Assembly: GCA_937944485.1 (NCBI GenBank)
Contig: CALDYU010000005.1
Coordinates: forward strand, 1 to 64,000
Reading direction: 5' to 3'
Length of the DNA stretch: 64,000 nt
Source: an uncultured Flavobacteriaceae bacterium
GTDB taxonomy: Bacteria > Bacteroidota > Bacteroidia > Flavobacteriales > Flavobacteriaceae
The notes under the pieces were generated by a model. It was given only the letters and a program-made list of their open reading frames with translations. It had not been told where the DNA came from and did no database searches. This document shows, one piece after another, positions 7,434 to 16,866 of this stretch; the stretch's first letter is position 1; the number at the start of each line of letters is the position of its first letter. The position numbers were made by a program, and so were the translations under genes.

Positions 7434-9743
7434 TTAAACCGAAACTATTTTGTTAGGCTTCAGAACTACACGATTTCCTTTCACACGAATCGACATGTCT
7501 TCTTTACCTCCTTCTAATTCAAATTTTGAACTTTCATTCGTCACCGTCACTTTCAAAATGCGTTTTCTAAAATTTATTTTGAAAGAATAGGATTGCCATT
7601 GCTTTGGAATTCTAGGCACGAAAGACAATTTGTCTTCGATCACGCGCATACCTCCAAAACCTTCAACAATACTCATCCATGTACCTGCCATTGAAGTTAT
7701 ATGCAGGCCTTCTTCAACCTCTTTATTATAGTCGTCTAGGTCTAAGCGAGAGGTTCGAAGATAGAATGTATAAGCCTGCTGCATACGATCTAACTTGGCC
7801 GCCTGAATGCTGTGCACACAAGGGGAAAGTGACGATTCATGAACAGTAAAAGGTTCGTAGAAATCAAAATGTCTTTCTAATTCTTTGGTTGAAAAATGGT
7901 CTTCAAAAAGATAAAATCCTTGTAAAACATCTGCTTGTTTTATGTAAGGAGAGCGCAAGATTCTATCCCAGCTCCATTTTTGATTTATAGGACGTTGCGA
8001 TTTTGGTAAATCATCTACAGTTATCAATTCTTTATCTAAAAAGCCGTCTTGTTGTAAAAACACATGCTCTTCTTCAGAAAAAGGAAAGTACATATTTGAA
8101 GCAACTTTTTTCCATTTCGATGTTTCGGCATCAGTAAGCTTTGTCACACCTACAATTCTACTGTAGTCTTCAGGATAACCATCTTTTACTTTCTGCAACT
8201 GTTCCATGGCATATTCAATGCACCATTTTGCTAAATAGTTGGTGTACCAATTATTATTTACGTTGTTCTCATATTCGTTGGGGCCCGTGACTCCTAGAAT
8301 GACATACCTATTCTTTTGTTTTGAGAAGGTGGCTCTTTGCTGCCAAAAACGTGCAATGCCGATCAGTACCTCTAACCCCATTTCTGGGATATACGAATAA
8401 TCTCCAGTAAAACGATAGTAATTGTATATGGCAAATGCGATAGCTCCGTTTCTATGGATTTCCTCAAAAGTAATCTCCCATTCATTATGACATTCTTCAC
8501 CATTCATAGTTACCATAGGATACAAAGCGGCTCCGTGTGAAAAGCCCAATTTCTCTGCATTTTCAATAGCTTTCTCTAAATGATTATAACGGTACTCTAA
8601 TAAGTTTCGAGCAACCATCTGATCTTTTGTTGCCATGTAAAATGGAATGCAATAAGCTTCGGTATCCCAATAAGTACTCCCTCCATATTTTTCGCCAGTA
8701 AAGCCTTTCGGTCCAATATTCAATCTAGAATCTTTACCAGAATAAGTTTGGTTCAGTTGAAATATATTATACCGAATGGCTTGTTGCGCTTTGACATCAC
8801 CTTCAATAGAAATGTCGCTCATTTTCCATATACGACTCCAAGCCTCTTTTTGTTTGTCTAACAAAAGGTTAAAACCTAAGTCGGTTGCTTTTTTCAAAGC
8901 TCTTTTTGCAGCAGCAACTAACTCTTCTTTTTTGTGGTTGGTATCAACCACATAGCCGCCAAACTTATGAAGTTCAAAGGTTTCTCCTTTTTTGACCTTT
9001 TGACTATAATTATGGCTGATGAAAAGGTCTTTTTTTGTTTCCGTTAGTTTTTCGTCAATTAGTTTCCCTTTGAGATATAATTGCGATTGCATAAAAGTAC
9101 AGGTGGCGAAATTGGTTTTTAAGGTATGGGCCTTTATAAATGCTTGATGGCCTTCAGATAATATTTCTGTGGTATTCCAGAATTTATCATCCCAATTACT
9201 ATCTTCATTTGAAATTTCAGAATCTAAATAAGGTTCGAATGTAATTTGAGCGTCTGAGTCAACCAAGGTTACTTGATATTTTATTGCTCCGACTTCGTCA
9301 ACATCTAAACTCAAGAAGCGCGTCACTATAATAGCTATGCGTATTTTATTCGCTGTGATTGCCTCAAACGATCTTTGATACCAGCCTTCTTTCATATTCA
9401 ATTCGCGCCTGAAATTTGAAACAGATGTACAGGTATTTAAATCAAAGGGTTCTGCATTAATTTTGAGATGTATTCCAATCCAATTCGGAGCGTTCAATAC
9501 CTTGGCAAAATAGTCTGGATATCCATTTTTCCACCAACCTACTCTTGTCTTATCTGGGTAATAAACGCCTCCTATATAACTGCCTTGAAAAGTATCACCA
9601 GAATAATGCTCCTCAAAATTAGCTCTTTGGCCCATCGCTCCGTTACCGAGACTAAATAAACTCTCAGAAATTTTAATGCGGTTCTTGTCAAAACCTTCCT
9701 CTATAATCGACCAACTATCTGCTTTAATATAATCTTGATTCAT
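7434..9743 (-). CDS. GH65 glycoside phosphorylase, probably maltose phosphorylase
   Basis: This cytoplasmic enzyme probably splits maltose with phosphate into glucose and beta-glucose-1-phosphate. There is no signal peptide. The GH65 catalytic segment GEECHNEWEITFEEIHRN is present at about residues 416-433, with E421/E423 in the NEWE core that holds the general acid. STYWDTEAYCIPFY and KWSWDRILRSPYIKQADVLQG are further GH65 signatures. The length of 769 aa is normal. The gene lies between a beta-phosphoglucomutase, which uses its product, and an amylase, which supplies maltose, so maltose phosphorylase is the best call. Trehalose, kojibiose or nigerose phosphorylases share this fold and cannot be fully excluded. 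Confidence 0.88.
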   Translation of the reverse strand: MNQDYIKADSWSIIEEGFDKNRIKISESLFSLGNGAMGQRANFEEHYSGDTFQGSYIGGVYYPDKTRVGWWKNGYPDYFAKVLNAPNWIGIHLKINAEPFDLNTCTSVSNFRRELNMKEGWYQRSFEAITANKIRIAIIVTRFLSLDVDEVGAIKYQVTLVDSDAQITFEPYLDSEISNEDSNWDDKFWNTTEILSEGHQAFIKAHTLKTNFATCTFMQSQLYLKGKLIDEKLTETKKDLFISHNYSQKVKKGETFELHKFGGYVVDTNHKKEELVAAAKRALKKATDLGFNLLLDKQKEAWSRIWKMSDISIEGDVKAQQAIRYNIFQLNQTYSGKDSRLNIGPKGFTGEKYGGSTYWDTEAYCIPFYMATKDQMVARNLLEYRYNHLEKAIENAEKLGFSHGAALYPMVTMNGEECHNEWEITFEEIHRNGAIAFAIYNYYRFTGDYSYIPEMGLEVLIGIARFWQQRATFSKQKNRYVILGVTGPNEYENNVNNNWYTNYLAKWCIEYAMEQLQKVKDGYPEDYSRIVGVTKLTDAETSKWKKVASNMYFPFSEEEHVFLQQDGFLDKELITVDDLPKSQRPINQKWSWDRILRSPYIKQADVLQGFYLFEDHFSTKELERHFDFYEPFTVHESSLSPCVHSIQAAKLDRMQQAYTFYLRTSRLDLDDYNKEVEEGLHITSMAGTWMSIVEGFGGMRVIEDKLSFVPRIPKQWQSYSFKINFRKRILKVTVTNESSKFELEGGKEDMSIRVKGNRVVLKPNKIVSV

Positions 9744-9818
9744 TCTAATAACTCGTTTATTTCCATTCTCCCGTCTTTACTAATTTCATTAAAGAGAGAA
9801 ATGCTATCTATACTTTTA

Positions 9819-10472
9819 CTACTTTAATAATGTCTTCAGAAACGCCTCGTTCATCTCTGTAAAACCTTTAAAATTGTAGTTAGCTTCATTTAGAATATTC
9901 TTATCACCAATTCCAATACTAATCATTCTGGCAGCATTTGCAGCTTGAATTCCGGCTACTGCATCTTCAAAAACGACACAATTTTCTGGTAGAACACCCA
10001 ATTTATCGGCTGCAATTAAAAATACTTCCGGATCTGGTTTTGCCTTAGTTACATTGTTTCCGTCGACGATATCATCGAAATAACGTAGCAATTCTACCTT
10101 CTCTAAGATGGGTCTGGCGTTTTTGCTTGCTGAACCCAAAGCGACAGGAATATTTCTTTCCTTGAGAAATTCCAAAACTCTAATGACATCGGGGAGAATT
10201 TCAGAAGCGTTCATCTTTTCGATGTATTTCAGGTAATCTTCATTTTTTTCGACCATCCATCGATCAAATTGAGCTTGACTAGCATCAATTTTTCCAATAT
10301 CCAGTAAAATCTCTAAACAACGTTTTCGACTAACTCCCTTAAAAAGTTCATTTTGAGTTTCGGTGAATTCAAAACCTAAATCATTAGCCAAATTTCGCCA
10401 GGCTAAGTAGTGGTATTTGGCAGTGTCAACAATAACGCCATCCAAATCGAATATAAATCCGGTTATTTTCAT
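9819..10472 (-). CDS. pgmB: Beta-phosphoglucomutase
   Basis: This HAD-superfamily cytoplasmic enzyme converts beta-glucose-1-phosphate to glucose-6-phosphate. The phospho-acceptor loop FIFDLDGVIVDTA carries nucleophile D9 and acid/base D11. The cap-domain hinge DTAKYHYLAWRNLA is the signature that separates beta-phosphoglucomutase from general HAD phosphatases. GSASKNA gives the HAD motif II Ser/Thr region, KAKPDPEVF the Lys loop, and VFEDAVAGIQAA the distal acidic motif. The length of 217 aa is typical. It follows the LacI regulator by 20 bp and precedes GH65 by 75 bp, so it is placed to consume the phosphorylase product. Confidence 0.93.
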   Translation of the reverse strand: MKITGFIFDLDGVIVDTAKYHYLAWRNLANDLGFEFTETQNELFKGVSRKRCLEILLDIGKIDASQAQFDRWMVEKNEDYLKYIEKMNASEILPDVIRVLEFLKERNIPVALGSASKNARPILEKVELLRYFDDIVDGNNVTKAKPDPEVFLIAADKLGVLPENCVVFEDAVAGIQAANAARMISIGIGDKNILNEANYNFKGFTEMNEAFLKTLLK

Positions 10473-10492
10473 TTTAAGTAAAATCTGCTGAA

Positions 10493-11521
10493 TTAATTTT
10501 TGGTAGACTCCCTTTCAACTATAGTGGCTTCAATAATTTCAGTTTGAAATATTTCTTCTTGATCTCCTTCATTTTCCATTTCAATCTTTTCGATTAACAT
10601 TCTGGCAGCAATCTCACCCATTTGATCCCCGTGCTGAGCAATGGATGTCAAACTTGGTTCGGCATATCTTGATAATAAACCATCAGTAAAACCAATAAAA
10701 GAAATATCTTCTGGAATTTTCATCCCTTTTTCACGAACCACACTCATCGCATGAATTGCCGCAACTTCATTCACCGTTAAAACAGCGTCAATTTGGCTAT
10801 TCTTAGTTAAGAATGTATTTATCTTTTCATTGTTATCTTCAGGTAGCAATCTCAAAATAAAGTTCTCATTGACAGAAATACTATTATCAGTCAACGCCCT
10901 ACGATAGCCATTTTCTCTATTTTTATTTACGGTATAAAAGTAGCCAGTTGAAACAAGGGCAATATTTTTTTTGCCAGAGTTTATCATTTTTGTCACGGCT
11001 TTATAAGCAATTTCTTCATCATTAATAACCACCTTATCACATTGAATTTCATCCGTAATACTGTCGAAAAGTACCAAAGGAATACCTTGTTCTGTCACTT
11101 CTCTTAAATGATTGTAATCTCTTTTTAATAGTGTTTCGCTTGAAAGCCCGACAACAAATCCATCAATACTACCATTAGCTAACATTTCCATATTAATTAC
11201 TTCTTTGTCAAAAGAGCCATCAGAAACGCAAACGATCGTATTATAACCTTTACTATTGGCATATTTTTCAATACCCCTAAATACAGTCGTGAAAAAATGA
11301 TGTACTATATCTGGAATAATTACGCCTATATTTCGCGTATACTTATTTTTTAAGCTAATTGCTATATTATTCGGTTTGTAGTTATACAACTTCGCAAATG
11401 CCTGTACTTTTTCCTTAGTATCTCTTCCTATTTCTTCACTGTTCTTAAGAGCCTTAGAAACAGTAGAAATCGACACCTCTAGTTCTCTAGCAATATCCTT
11501 AAGTGTTATTTTACGTCTCAC
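10493..11521 (-). CDS. LacI-family transcriptional regulator of the maltodextrin locus
   Basis: This is a DNA-binding repressor with an N-terminal helix-turn-helix (KITLKDIARELEVSISTVSKALKN without a break; key elements ITLKDIA and SISTVSKAL) followed by a periplasmic-binding-protein-like effector domain (NIGVIIPDIVHHFF onward). I set the start at GTG (11521-11519), giving MRRKITLKDIA and 342 aa, the usual family size. An upstream TTG would add 11 residues not typical of the family, and no ATG is available before an in-frame stop. It heads the minus-strand metabolic genes and faces the divergent susC gene. A palindrome of LacI-operator type lies between them, making it the likely local regulator. 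The effector is unknown, probably a maltose-related sugar. Confidence 0.9.
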   Translation of the reverse strand: MRRKITLKDIARELEVSISTVSKALKNSEEIGRDTKEKVQAFAKLYNYKPNNIAISLKNKYTRNIGVIIPDIVHHFFTTVFRGIEKYANSKGYNTIVCVSDGSFDKEVINMEMLANGSIDGFVVGLSSETLLKRDYNHLREVTEQGIPLVLFDSITDEIQCDKVVINDEEIAYKAVTKMINSGKKNIALVSTGYFYTVNKNRENGYRRALTDNSISVNENFILRLLPEDNNEKINTFLTKNSQIDAVLTVNEVAAIHAMSVVREKGMKIPEDISFIGFTDGLLSRYAEPSLTSIAQHGDQMGEIAARMLIEKIEMENEGDQEEIFQTEIIEATIVERESTKN

Positions 11522-11767
11522 AAAATCATTGAATTTAATAGGTATAAGAGCCAATTTAGCAATTTAATACACCATGGTTAACTCAAACATTAATTTTAGT
11601 AGTTTTCTAATTTGAAAATAAAAAGAAGTACAACATATACCCAAAAATAAAATGCCTTATATTTGGTAAATTTTAAATAATTCTCTTTTTTGCAACTCTT
11701 TATTTTCGAATTGTGTAAGAAATATTAGGCTGCAGTGGGAATTTGATGATTGTAAAAAGTTATTAAC

Positions 11768-11783
11768 ACGAAACCGTTTTCGT
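11768..11783. promoter_or_regulatory. Candidate LacI-type operator
   Basis: ACGAAACCGTTTTCGT is a 16-bp inverted repeat with one mismatched pair and the central CG typical of LacI/GalR-family operators. It lies 105 bp upstream of the susC start and about 250 bp from the regulator start, in the only large intergenic region of the locus. The link to the adjacent regulator is inferred. Confidence 0.65.
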
Positions 11784-11811
11784 AGTTTTTCAACGGCCCG
11801 CTAATGTTTAA

Positions 11812-11842
11812 TTAACGCTTTTTTTACATATTTTTAACGCTT
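11812..11842 (+). repeat. Two direct repeats TTAACGCTT upstream of susC
   Basis: The 9-mer TTAACGCTT occurs at 11812-11820 and 11834-11842, with starts 22 bp apart, about two helical turns. It sits between the operator palindrome and the susC start. It could be a binding site for a second regulator or RNA polymerase context, or chance in AT-rich sequence. Confidence 0.4.
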
Positions 11843-11888
11843 GTATTTAACTTAAAAAATTAATTAACTCAACTTAAATTAACTCTTT

Positions 11889-14800
11889 ATGAAGATTACG
11901 CTACTTAAAAGCTTGTTGATAGTCGGAACATTTTTATGTTTTGGGCTTACGCAGGCACAGGAAGTAACAGGAACTGTTTCTGATGCCAATGGCCCCCTAC
12001 CAGGTGCGAGTGTCGTTGTTAAAGGAACAACTACTGGTACACAAACTGATTTTGATGGAAACTATTCCATTGAGGCAGGAAGTGACGCCACATTGGTGTT
12101 TAGCTATGTCGGGTTTAAAACCCAAGAGATTGCTGTCAACGGTCAATCAAGTATCAATGTTACTATGTTAGAAGATGCTGAAGCATTGGAAGAGGTGGTG
12201 GTAATTGGGTACGGTACTACTACAGTAAAAGACGCTACAGGTTCTGTTACCGCAGTAACCGCTAAAGATTTTAATGGAGGTGTTATCGCTTCTCCTGAAC
12301 AATTAATTCAGGGTAAAACTGCTGGTGTGAATATTCAACAATCGAGTGGTGAACCAGGGGCAGGTATATCAATTAACATTAGAGGATCAAACTCAGTAAG
12401 AGCTAATAATAATCCTTTATTTGTAGTTGATGGTGTTCCTCTTTCCGGGGAAAGCACTTCTCCTCAAGGAAATGCAGGTAATGGTGGTGGAACTGCGGTT
12501 CGAAACCCTCTAAATTTTCTAAACCCAGCCGATATAGAAAGTATGAGTGTATTGAAAGATGCATCTGCAACTGCAATATATGGGTCAAGAGGCGCCAATG
12601 GTGTTGTTATAATTACCACTAAAAGTGGTAAAGGTGCTCAAGGAGGAGTTATCGAATGGTCTTCTAGCTTGAGTGTTGCCAAGCCCGCTAACGAATATGA
12701 CCTATTGAATAGAGACGAATTTGTTGATGCCGTATTTCGATTCAATCCGAATGCTGATTTAGCAACTACTGATTTTGGCAATGATACAGATTGGCAAGAT
12801 TTTATTACCAGAACTACCGCGTCAACCAATAACAATATTTCATACGCCAACAATTATGGCAAAGGCAACGTTCGTGCAACGTTTGGGTATAGCAAACAAT
12901 TTGGTGTTATTGAAAAAACCGATTTAGAAAGAATTACAGGTCGTATTAACGCACGTCATCGTTTTCTTGATGATAAATTAATAGTAGGTGTATCAGCAAC
13001 CATTTCTCGTGTCAATGATGAAACTGCTCCTTTAGCAGGTGGCGCTGGTTTTAGAGGTGATATTTTAGGTGCTGCCTATTCCGCGAATCCAACCTGGCCT
13101 ACAAGTGCTAATTTTGGCGCACAAGGGGGTCTTGTTTCTCCGGCTAATTACTTAGCAAATAGTCAAATTAGAACCAACACGAATAGAGTTTTACTTAATG
13201 GTTCAGCAGAATATAAAATAACCTCTGAACTTACTGCTAAAGCTAATGTAGGATATGACAAGTCTGAAGGCGAAAATAATTCAGTGCTTTCATCGAACAT
13301 TAGAAATATTAATGGAATTCAAGATATTGGCTTAGGCTTTTATAATACCCTAGAGAGAGAGAGTAAACTTTTAGAAGCTACATTGAATTTCAAAAAGGAT
13401 TTCGGAAGTTCTAATATAGATGTCTTAGTGGGTTATTCATTTCAAGATTTTCAAACATCTGGAAGAAATGCAACTGGTCGTGGTTTCGGAACTGCTGATT
13501 TAAACGGAATGGTTAGTGATTTGCAACGAAGTGTTACTGACGCTCAAGCATCAATTACGGGTCCATTTCAGCAATTTTATTATGCGCCTAATACTTCAAG
13601 TTTGATAATTAATCGATTATTACCTACAGTAGTTGCAGGTGATACGTCGCCTTTTAATTTCAATAGAAGAGTTCGTTCTGTAACTGCTGATATTTTTGAT
13701 AATTTAGATGAATTACAATCTTTCTTTGGAAGAATTAATTATTCTATAAATAGTAAATATTTATTTACTGCCACTGTTAGAGCTGATGGTTCTTCACGTT
13801 TTGGTCCTGAGAACCAATATGGTATATTCCCTTCTGGGGCATTTGCATGGCAATTGGGTGAAGAAGATTTTGTAGGTGATAATGTTTCCACTTTAAAATT
13901 GCGATTGAGTGCTGGGGTTACTGGTAACCAAGATGGTTTAGGTTTCGGAAACTTCGTTTCAAGACAACGTTTTGGTGGATTAGGAATTAATGACAATGGT
14001 GATATTAATCAAAATGGATTGGCTATAGTTGCCACAGATGTGCCAGATTTGAAATGGGAACCCACACTAAACTTAAATGCTGGTCTTGATTTTGGTTTTA
14101 ATAATGACCGTTTTAGTGGTAGTATTGATGTTTATAGAAACACTACCACGGATGTTCTTTTAAGAACACCACCTGCAGCTCCGGCAGTAGATCCATTCCA
14201 ATTTGGAAATGTTGATGCTACTATCTTAAACCAAGGTATAGAATTTGCCCTGGGTTATGACTGGATTCAACAAGAAGACGTTAACTTTTCTACTTCATTT
14301 AACATCGCATACAATCAAAATGAAGTTCAAGATTTTGGGGGTCTGATTGATACTGGTGCTGTTAACGGTCAAGGATTATCTGGTGCTTTCGCTCAGCGTT
14401 TTGCAGCGGGACAATCATTATTCTCTTACTATATGGCAGAATTCACTGGTTTAGATGCGGCAGGGCAACCAACCTTTGCTGATCAAAATGGTGATGGTGT
14501 TGGTGATGTTTTTCAAGATAAAGTATTTGTTGGTGAAGACGCACTACCAGATGTCACTGCTGGTTTGTCATTAAACTTAAACGTTAAAAATTGGGATTTC
14601 GCTGCTTATTTTACAGGGCAATTTGGTTTCTCTGTATATAACAATACCGCCAATGGGCTCTTTACTTCTGGCTCTATTACCAATGCTAGAAATGTTACGC
14701 AAGACTTAGCAAATGGTAATGACGCACCTGGTGCTTCAGCAGACGTATCAACTAGGTATTTAGAAAAAGGTGATTTTGTTCGTTTTCAAAACGCAACCTT

Positions 14801-15020
14801 AGGCTATAATGTGCCTCTTAGTGGTGATGGGGCGTTTAAAACCCTACGATTATCTCTGACAGGACAGAATTTATTTCTAATTACCGATTATTCTGGCCTT
14901 GATCCTGAAATTTCAGTTAATACTGGAGATTTAGGCTCAGGAGTACCTACAAGAGGTATCGATTGGTCGGCATTCCCAAATCCAAGAACAATTACTTTTG
15001 GATTAAACGCATCATTTTAA
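11889..15020 (+). CDS. SusC/RagA-type TonB-dependent outer-membrane transporter
   Basis: This 1043-aa outer-membrane beta-barrel imports oligosaccharides using TonB energy together with its SusD partner. A signal peptide ends near TQAQ (residues 21-24). A carboxypeptidase-D-like regulatory domain follows (about 25-95, VTGTVSDANGPLPGASV to SYVGFKT), then a TonB box and start of the plug (EEVVVIGYGT, 101-110), the plug with SVLKDASATAIYGSRGANGVV, and the barrel ending in FGLNASF with a terminal aromatic residue. The susD gene follows 18 bp downstream. Neighbouring GH13 and GH65 genes and the LacI-type operator upstream suggest maltodextrin as substrate; the barrel itself does not show this. Confidence 0.93.
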   Translation: MKITLLKSLLIVGTFLCFGLTQAQEVTGTVSDANGPLPGASVVVKGTTTGTQTDFDGNYSIEAGSDATLVFSYVGFKTQEIAVNGQSSINVTMLEDAEALEEVVVIGYGTTTVKDATGSVTAVTAKDFNGGVIASPEQLIQGKTAGVNIQQSSGEPGAGISINIRGSNSVRANNNPLFVVDGVPLSGESTSPQGNAGNGGGTAVRNPLNFLNPADIESMSVLKDASATAIYGSRGANGVVIITTKSGKGAQGGVIEWSSSLSVAKPANEYDLLNRDEFVDAVFRFNPNADLATTDFGNDTDWQDFITRTTASTNNNISYANNYGKGNVRATFGYSKQFGVIEKTDLERITGRINARHRFLDDKLIVGVSATISRVNDETAPLAGGAGFRGDILGAAYSANPTWPTSANFGAQGGLVSPANYLANSQIRTNTNRVLLNGSAEYKITSELTAKANVGYDKSEGENNSVLSSNIRNINGIQDIGLGFYNTLERESKLLEATLNFKKDFGSSNIDVLVGYSFQDFQTSGRNATGRGFGTADLNGMVSDLQRSVTDAQASITGPFQQFYYAPNTSSLIINRLLPTVVAGDTSPFNFNRRVRSVTADIFDNLDELQSFFGRINYSINSKYLFTATVRADGSSRFGPENQYGIFPSGAFAWQLGEEDFVGDNVSTLKLRLSAGVTGNQDGLGFGNFVSRQRFGGLGINDNGDINQNGLAIVATDVPDLKWEPTLNLNAGLDFGFNNDRFSGSIDVYRNTTTDVLLRTPPAAPAVDPFQFGNVDATILNQGIEFALGYDWIQQEDVNFSTSFNIAYNQNEVQDFGGLIDTGAVNGQGLSGAFAQRFAAGQSLFSYYMAEFTGLDAAGQPTFADQNGDGVGDVFQDKVFVGEDALPDVTAGLSLNLNVKNWDFAAYFTGQFGFSVYNNTANGLFTSGSITNARNVTQDLANGNDAPGASADVSTRYLEKGDFVRFQNATLGYNVPLSGDGAFKTLRLSLTGQNLFLITDYSGLDPEISVNTGDLGSGVPTRGIDWSAFPNPRTITFGLNASF

Positions 15021-15038
15021 TAAAAAAAATTGAAAATC

Positions 15039-16610
15039 ATGAAAAGAATTAATTTCAAACTTTATTTTACCAGCCTTCTTTTGGTTGTAGGATTTGTTTC
15101 TTGTACCGATTTAGAAATCGAAGAAACAGACTCAATTATTAGCACAGGCTTTCAAGGCTTGGCAGATCCTTCATCTACTGTTGATGAATTATACAATCGC
15201 GTAAGAGGTCAATTTGAAAATCAAGGAAATAGACATTCCTTTATGGAAGTAACTGCAGATGCTGCTATCGTACCTACAAGAGGAACGGATTGGGGTGATA
15301 ACGGGTTATGGTCTAGTTTACATCAACATTTATGGCAACCTGATCACGCTTTTGTTATTGGAGTTTTCGATGAATGGAACGCCAATCAATTATTAGCGTC
15401 TCAAGTAATGGATTCAAGAAGTAGCCCATCTTCAAGTAATATTGGCGATGCTAGTTTCATTCGTGCATTAAGCATGTGGACCATCTTAGATTTTTATGGG
15501 CAAGTACCATTTAGAGATGTGACGTTACCTTCTTCATCAATTCCAGAAGTCTTGTCTGGTCAAGCAGCTCTTGATTTCATCATGAATGATGTAGATACTG
15601 CCATTTCTAATCTACCAAATGCTGGTGCTCAAGCAGGAGATGCCAATAGCCGAGGTAGTGTAGCTGCAGCTAAATTCCTAAAGGCAAAAATATTATTAAA
15701 TAAACATGTAACCTTAGGTGGAAGTCCTGACAGTGGTGATATGGCTCAGGTTATAGCTTTAGTTGATGATATTGCTTCTGAAGGTTATGCGCTACAAGCT
15801 GGTTACTTTGATCTTTTCAGAGACACGCCAGATAATGAAACTATCTGGTCATTGCCTTCTGGCGTTGGTAATGTGATTTTTAATGGATTACACTATAATT
15901 CGCTTTCACAAGGTGGTGGTGGATGGAATGGGTTCGCAACACTAGCAGAATATTATGATATGTTTGAAGGAGATCCTAATTCTAATAGAATGGAAGTAGA
16001 TTTCACGCCACTTGATGGTCAAGAAGAAAGACGTGGTGGTGTACCACCAATGGGTGATGGAGTCTTAGAAGATTCACAGGTTGGTAACGGCTTCTTGGTG
16101 GGGCAGCAATTTGCGGCTGATGGAACTCCTTTAACCGATAGAGCTGGTGCTCCGTTGACTTTCAAAAGAGATTTCCTTGATGGTGATGGTAATCCAAACA
16201 TTATTAATAATGATGAAACTACAGGAATTCGTGTGATTAAGTATAATCCGAGATATGGTGCTTTTAATGGGCATAAAATTATATTCAGATATGCTGACGC
16301 ACATTTGATGAAAGCAGAGGCAATGATGCGTAGTGGAGGAGATCCAACGGCTATGGTAAATGAATTACGCGTCCTAAGAAATGCTACACCTCTAGGTACT
16401 GTAAGTGAGCAAGATTTATTAGACGAAAGAGGTCGTGAACTTTTTGCTGAAGCATGGAGAAGACAAGATTTACTTCGCTTTGGTCAATATACAAGAGATT
16501 GGTTATTTAAGGCGTCAGGTTCAGTAAATAATGACACCTACAAATTATTCCCAATTCCTGCGGCTCAATTGCTAGCAAATCCAAATTTAGTTCAGAACCC
16601 AGGTTACTAG
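15039..16610 (+). CDS. SusD/RagB-type starch-binding lipoprotein
   Basis: This is the surface lipoprotein that caps the adjacent SusC channel and binds glycan. The ATG at 15039 yields a lipoprotein signal with C22 (VVGFVSC) followed by acidic residues (TDLEIEETD), the pattern associated with surface export in Bacteroidota. An in-frame TTG three codons earlier is less likely. SusD features are FIRALSMWTILDFYGQVPF in the N-terminal TPR region and the C-terminal LLDERGRELFAEAWRRQDLLRFG helix. At 523 aa it has typical length. It is co-transcribed with susC and closed by a strong terminator, so no SusE/SusF-like gene follows. Confidence 0.93.
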   Translation: MKRINFKLYFTSLLLVVGFVSCTDLEIEETDSIISTGFQGLADPSSTVDELYNRVRGQFENQGNRHSFMEVTADAAIVPTRGTDWGDNGLWSSLHQHLWQPDHAFVIGVFDEWNANQLLASQVMDSRSSPSSSNIGDASFIRALSMWTILDFYGQVPFRDVTLPSSSIPEVLSGQAALDFIMNDVDTAISNLPNAGAQAGDANSRGSVAAAKFLKAKILLNKHVTLGGSPDSGDMAQVIALVDDIASEGYALQAGYFDLFRDTPDNETIWSLPSGVGNVIFNGLHYNSLSQGGGGWNGFATLAEYYDMFEGDPNSNRMEVDFTPLDGQEERRGGVPPMGDGVLEDSQVGNGFLVGQQFAADGTPLTDRAGAPLTFKRDFLDGDGNPNIINNDETTGIRVIKYNPRYGAFNGHKIIFRYADAHLMKAEAMMRSGGDPTAMVNELRVLRNATPLGTVSEQDLLDERGRELFAEAWRRQDLLRFGQYTRDWLFKASGSVNNDTYKLFPIPAAQLLANPNLVQNPGY

Positions 16611-16631
16611 AACGAATTATGTCATTTAATG

Positions 16632-16663
16632 AAAGCCCTGACGACTTATCGTCAGGGCTTTTT
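16632..16663 (+). terminator. Strong rho-independent terminator after susD
   Basis: A perfect 13-bp stem pairs AAAGCCCTGACGA (16632-16644) with TCGTCAGGGCTTT (16649-16661), with loop CTTA and a T tail. It separates the susCD operon from the VCBS genes downstream. Confidence 0.93.
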
Positions 16664-16866
16664 CATAAGTATCATTAAATCGACGTATTTCATAAATCGG
16701 TATCCCCTATACTCATTTAAGAATTATTAACACTAACTTAATTTCGTATTTCTAGAGATTATATATCTTGTCATTTTTAATTCTACATCCGTTAATGACC
16801 ACTAAAAAGTCTTGAAAAGGTACAATAACGAATTTTTTCACCCCTCTATAATACCAAAAAATACCT

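Larger units (their letters stand above)
11522..11888. other. Divergent regulatory region between lacI-type gene and susC
   Basis: This 367-bp gene-free stretch separates the regulator from susC. It is AT-rich and contains a 16-bp palindromic operator candidate (11768-11783) and two direct copies of TTAACGCTT 22 bp apart (11812-11842). I see no perfect TAnnTTTG/TTTG promoter pair on either strand, so start sites cannot be placed. No small reading frame or structured RNA was recognised. Confidence 0.6.

Noticed and set aside
15030-15038. TTG start for SusD three codons upstream
   Set aside because: The ATG at 15039 gives a standard lipoprotein signal; the extension adds nothing conserved.
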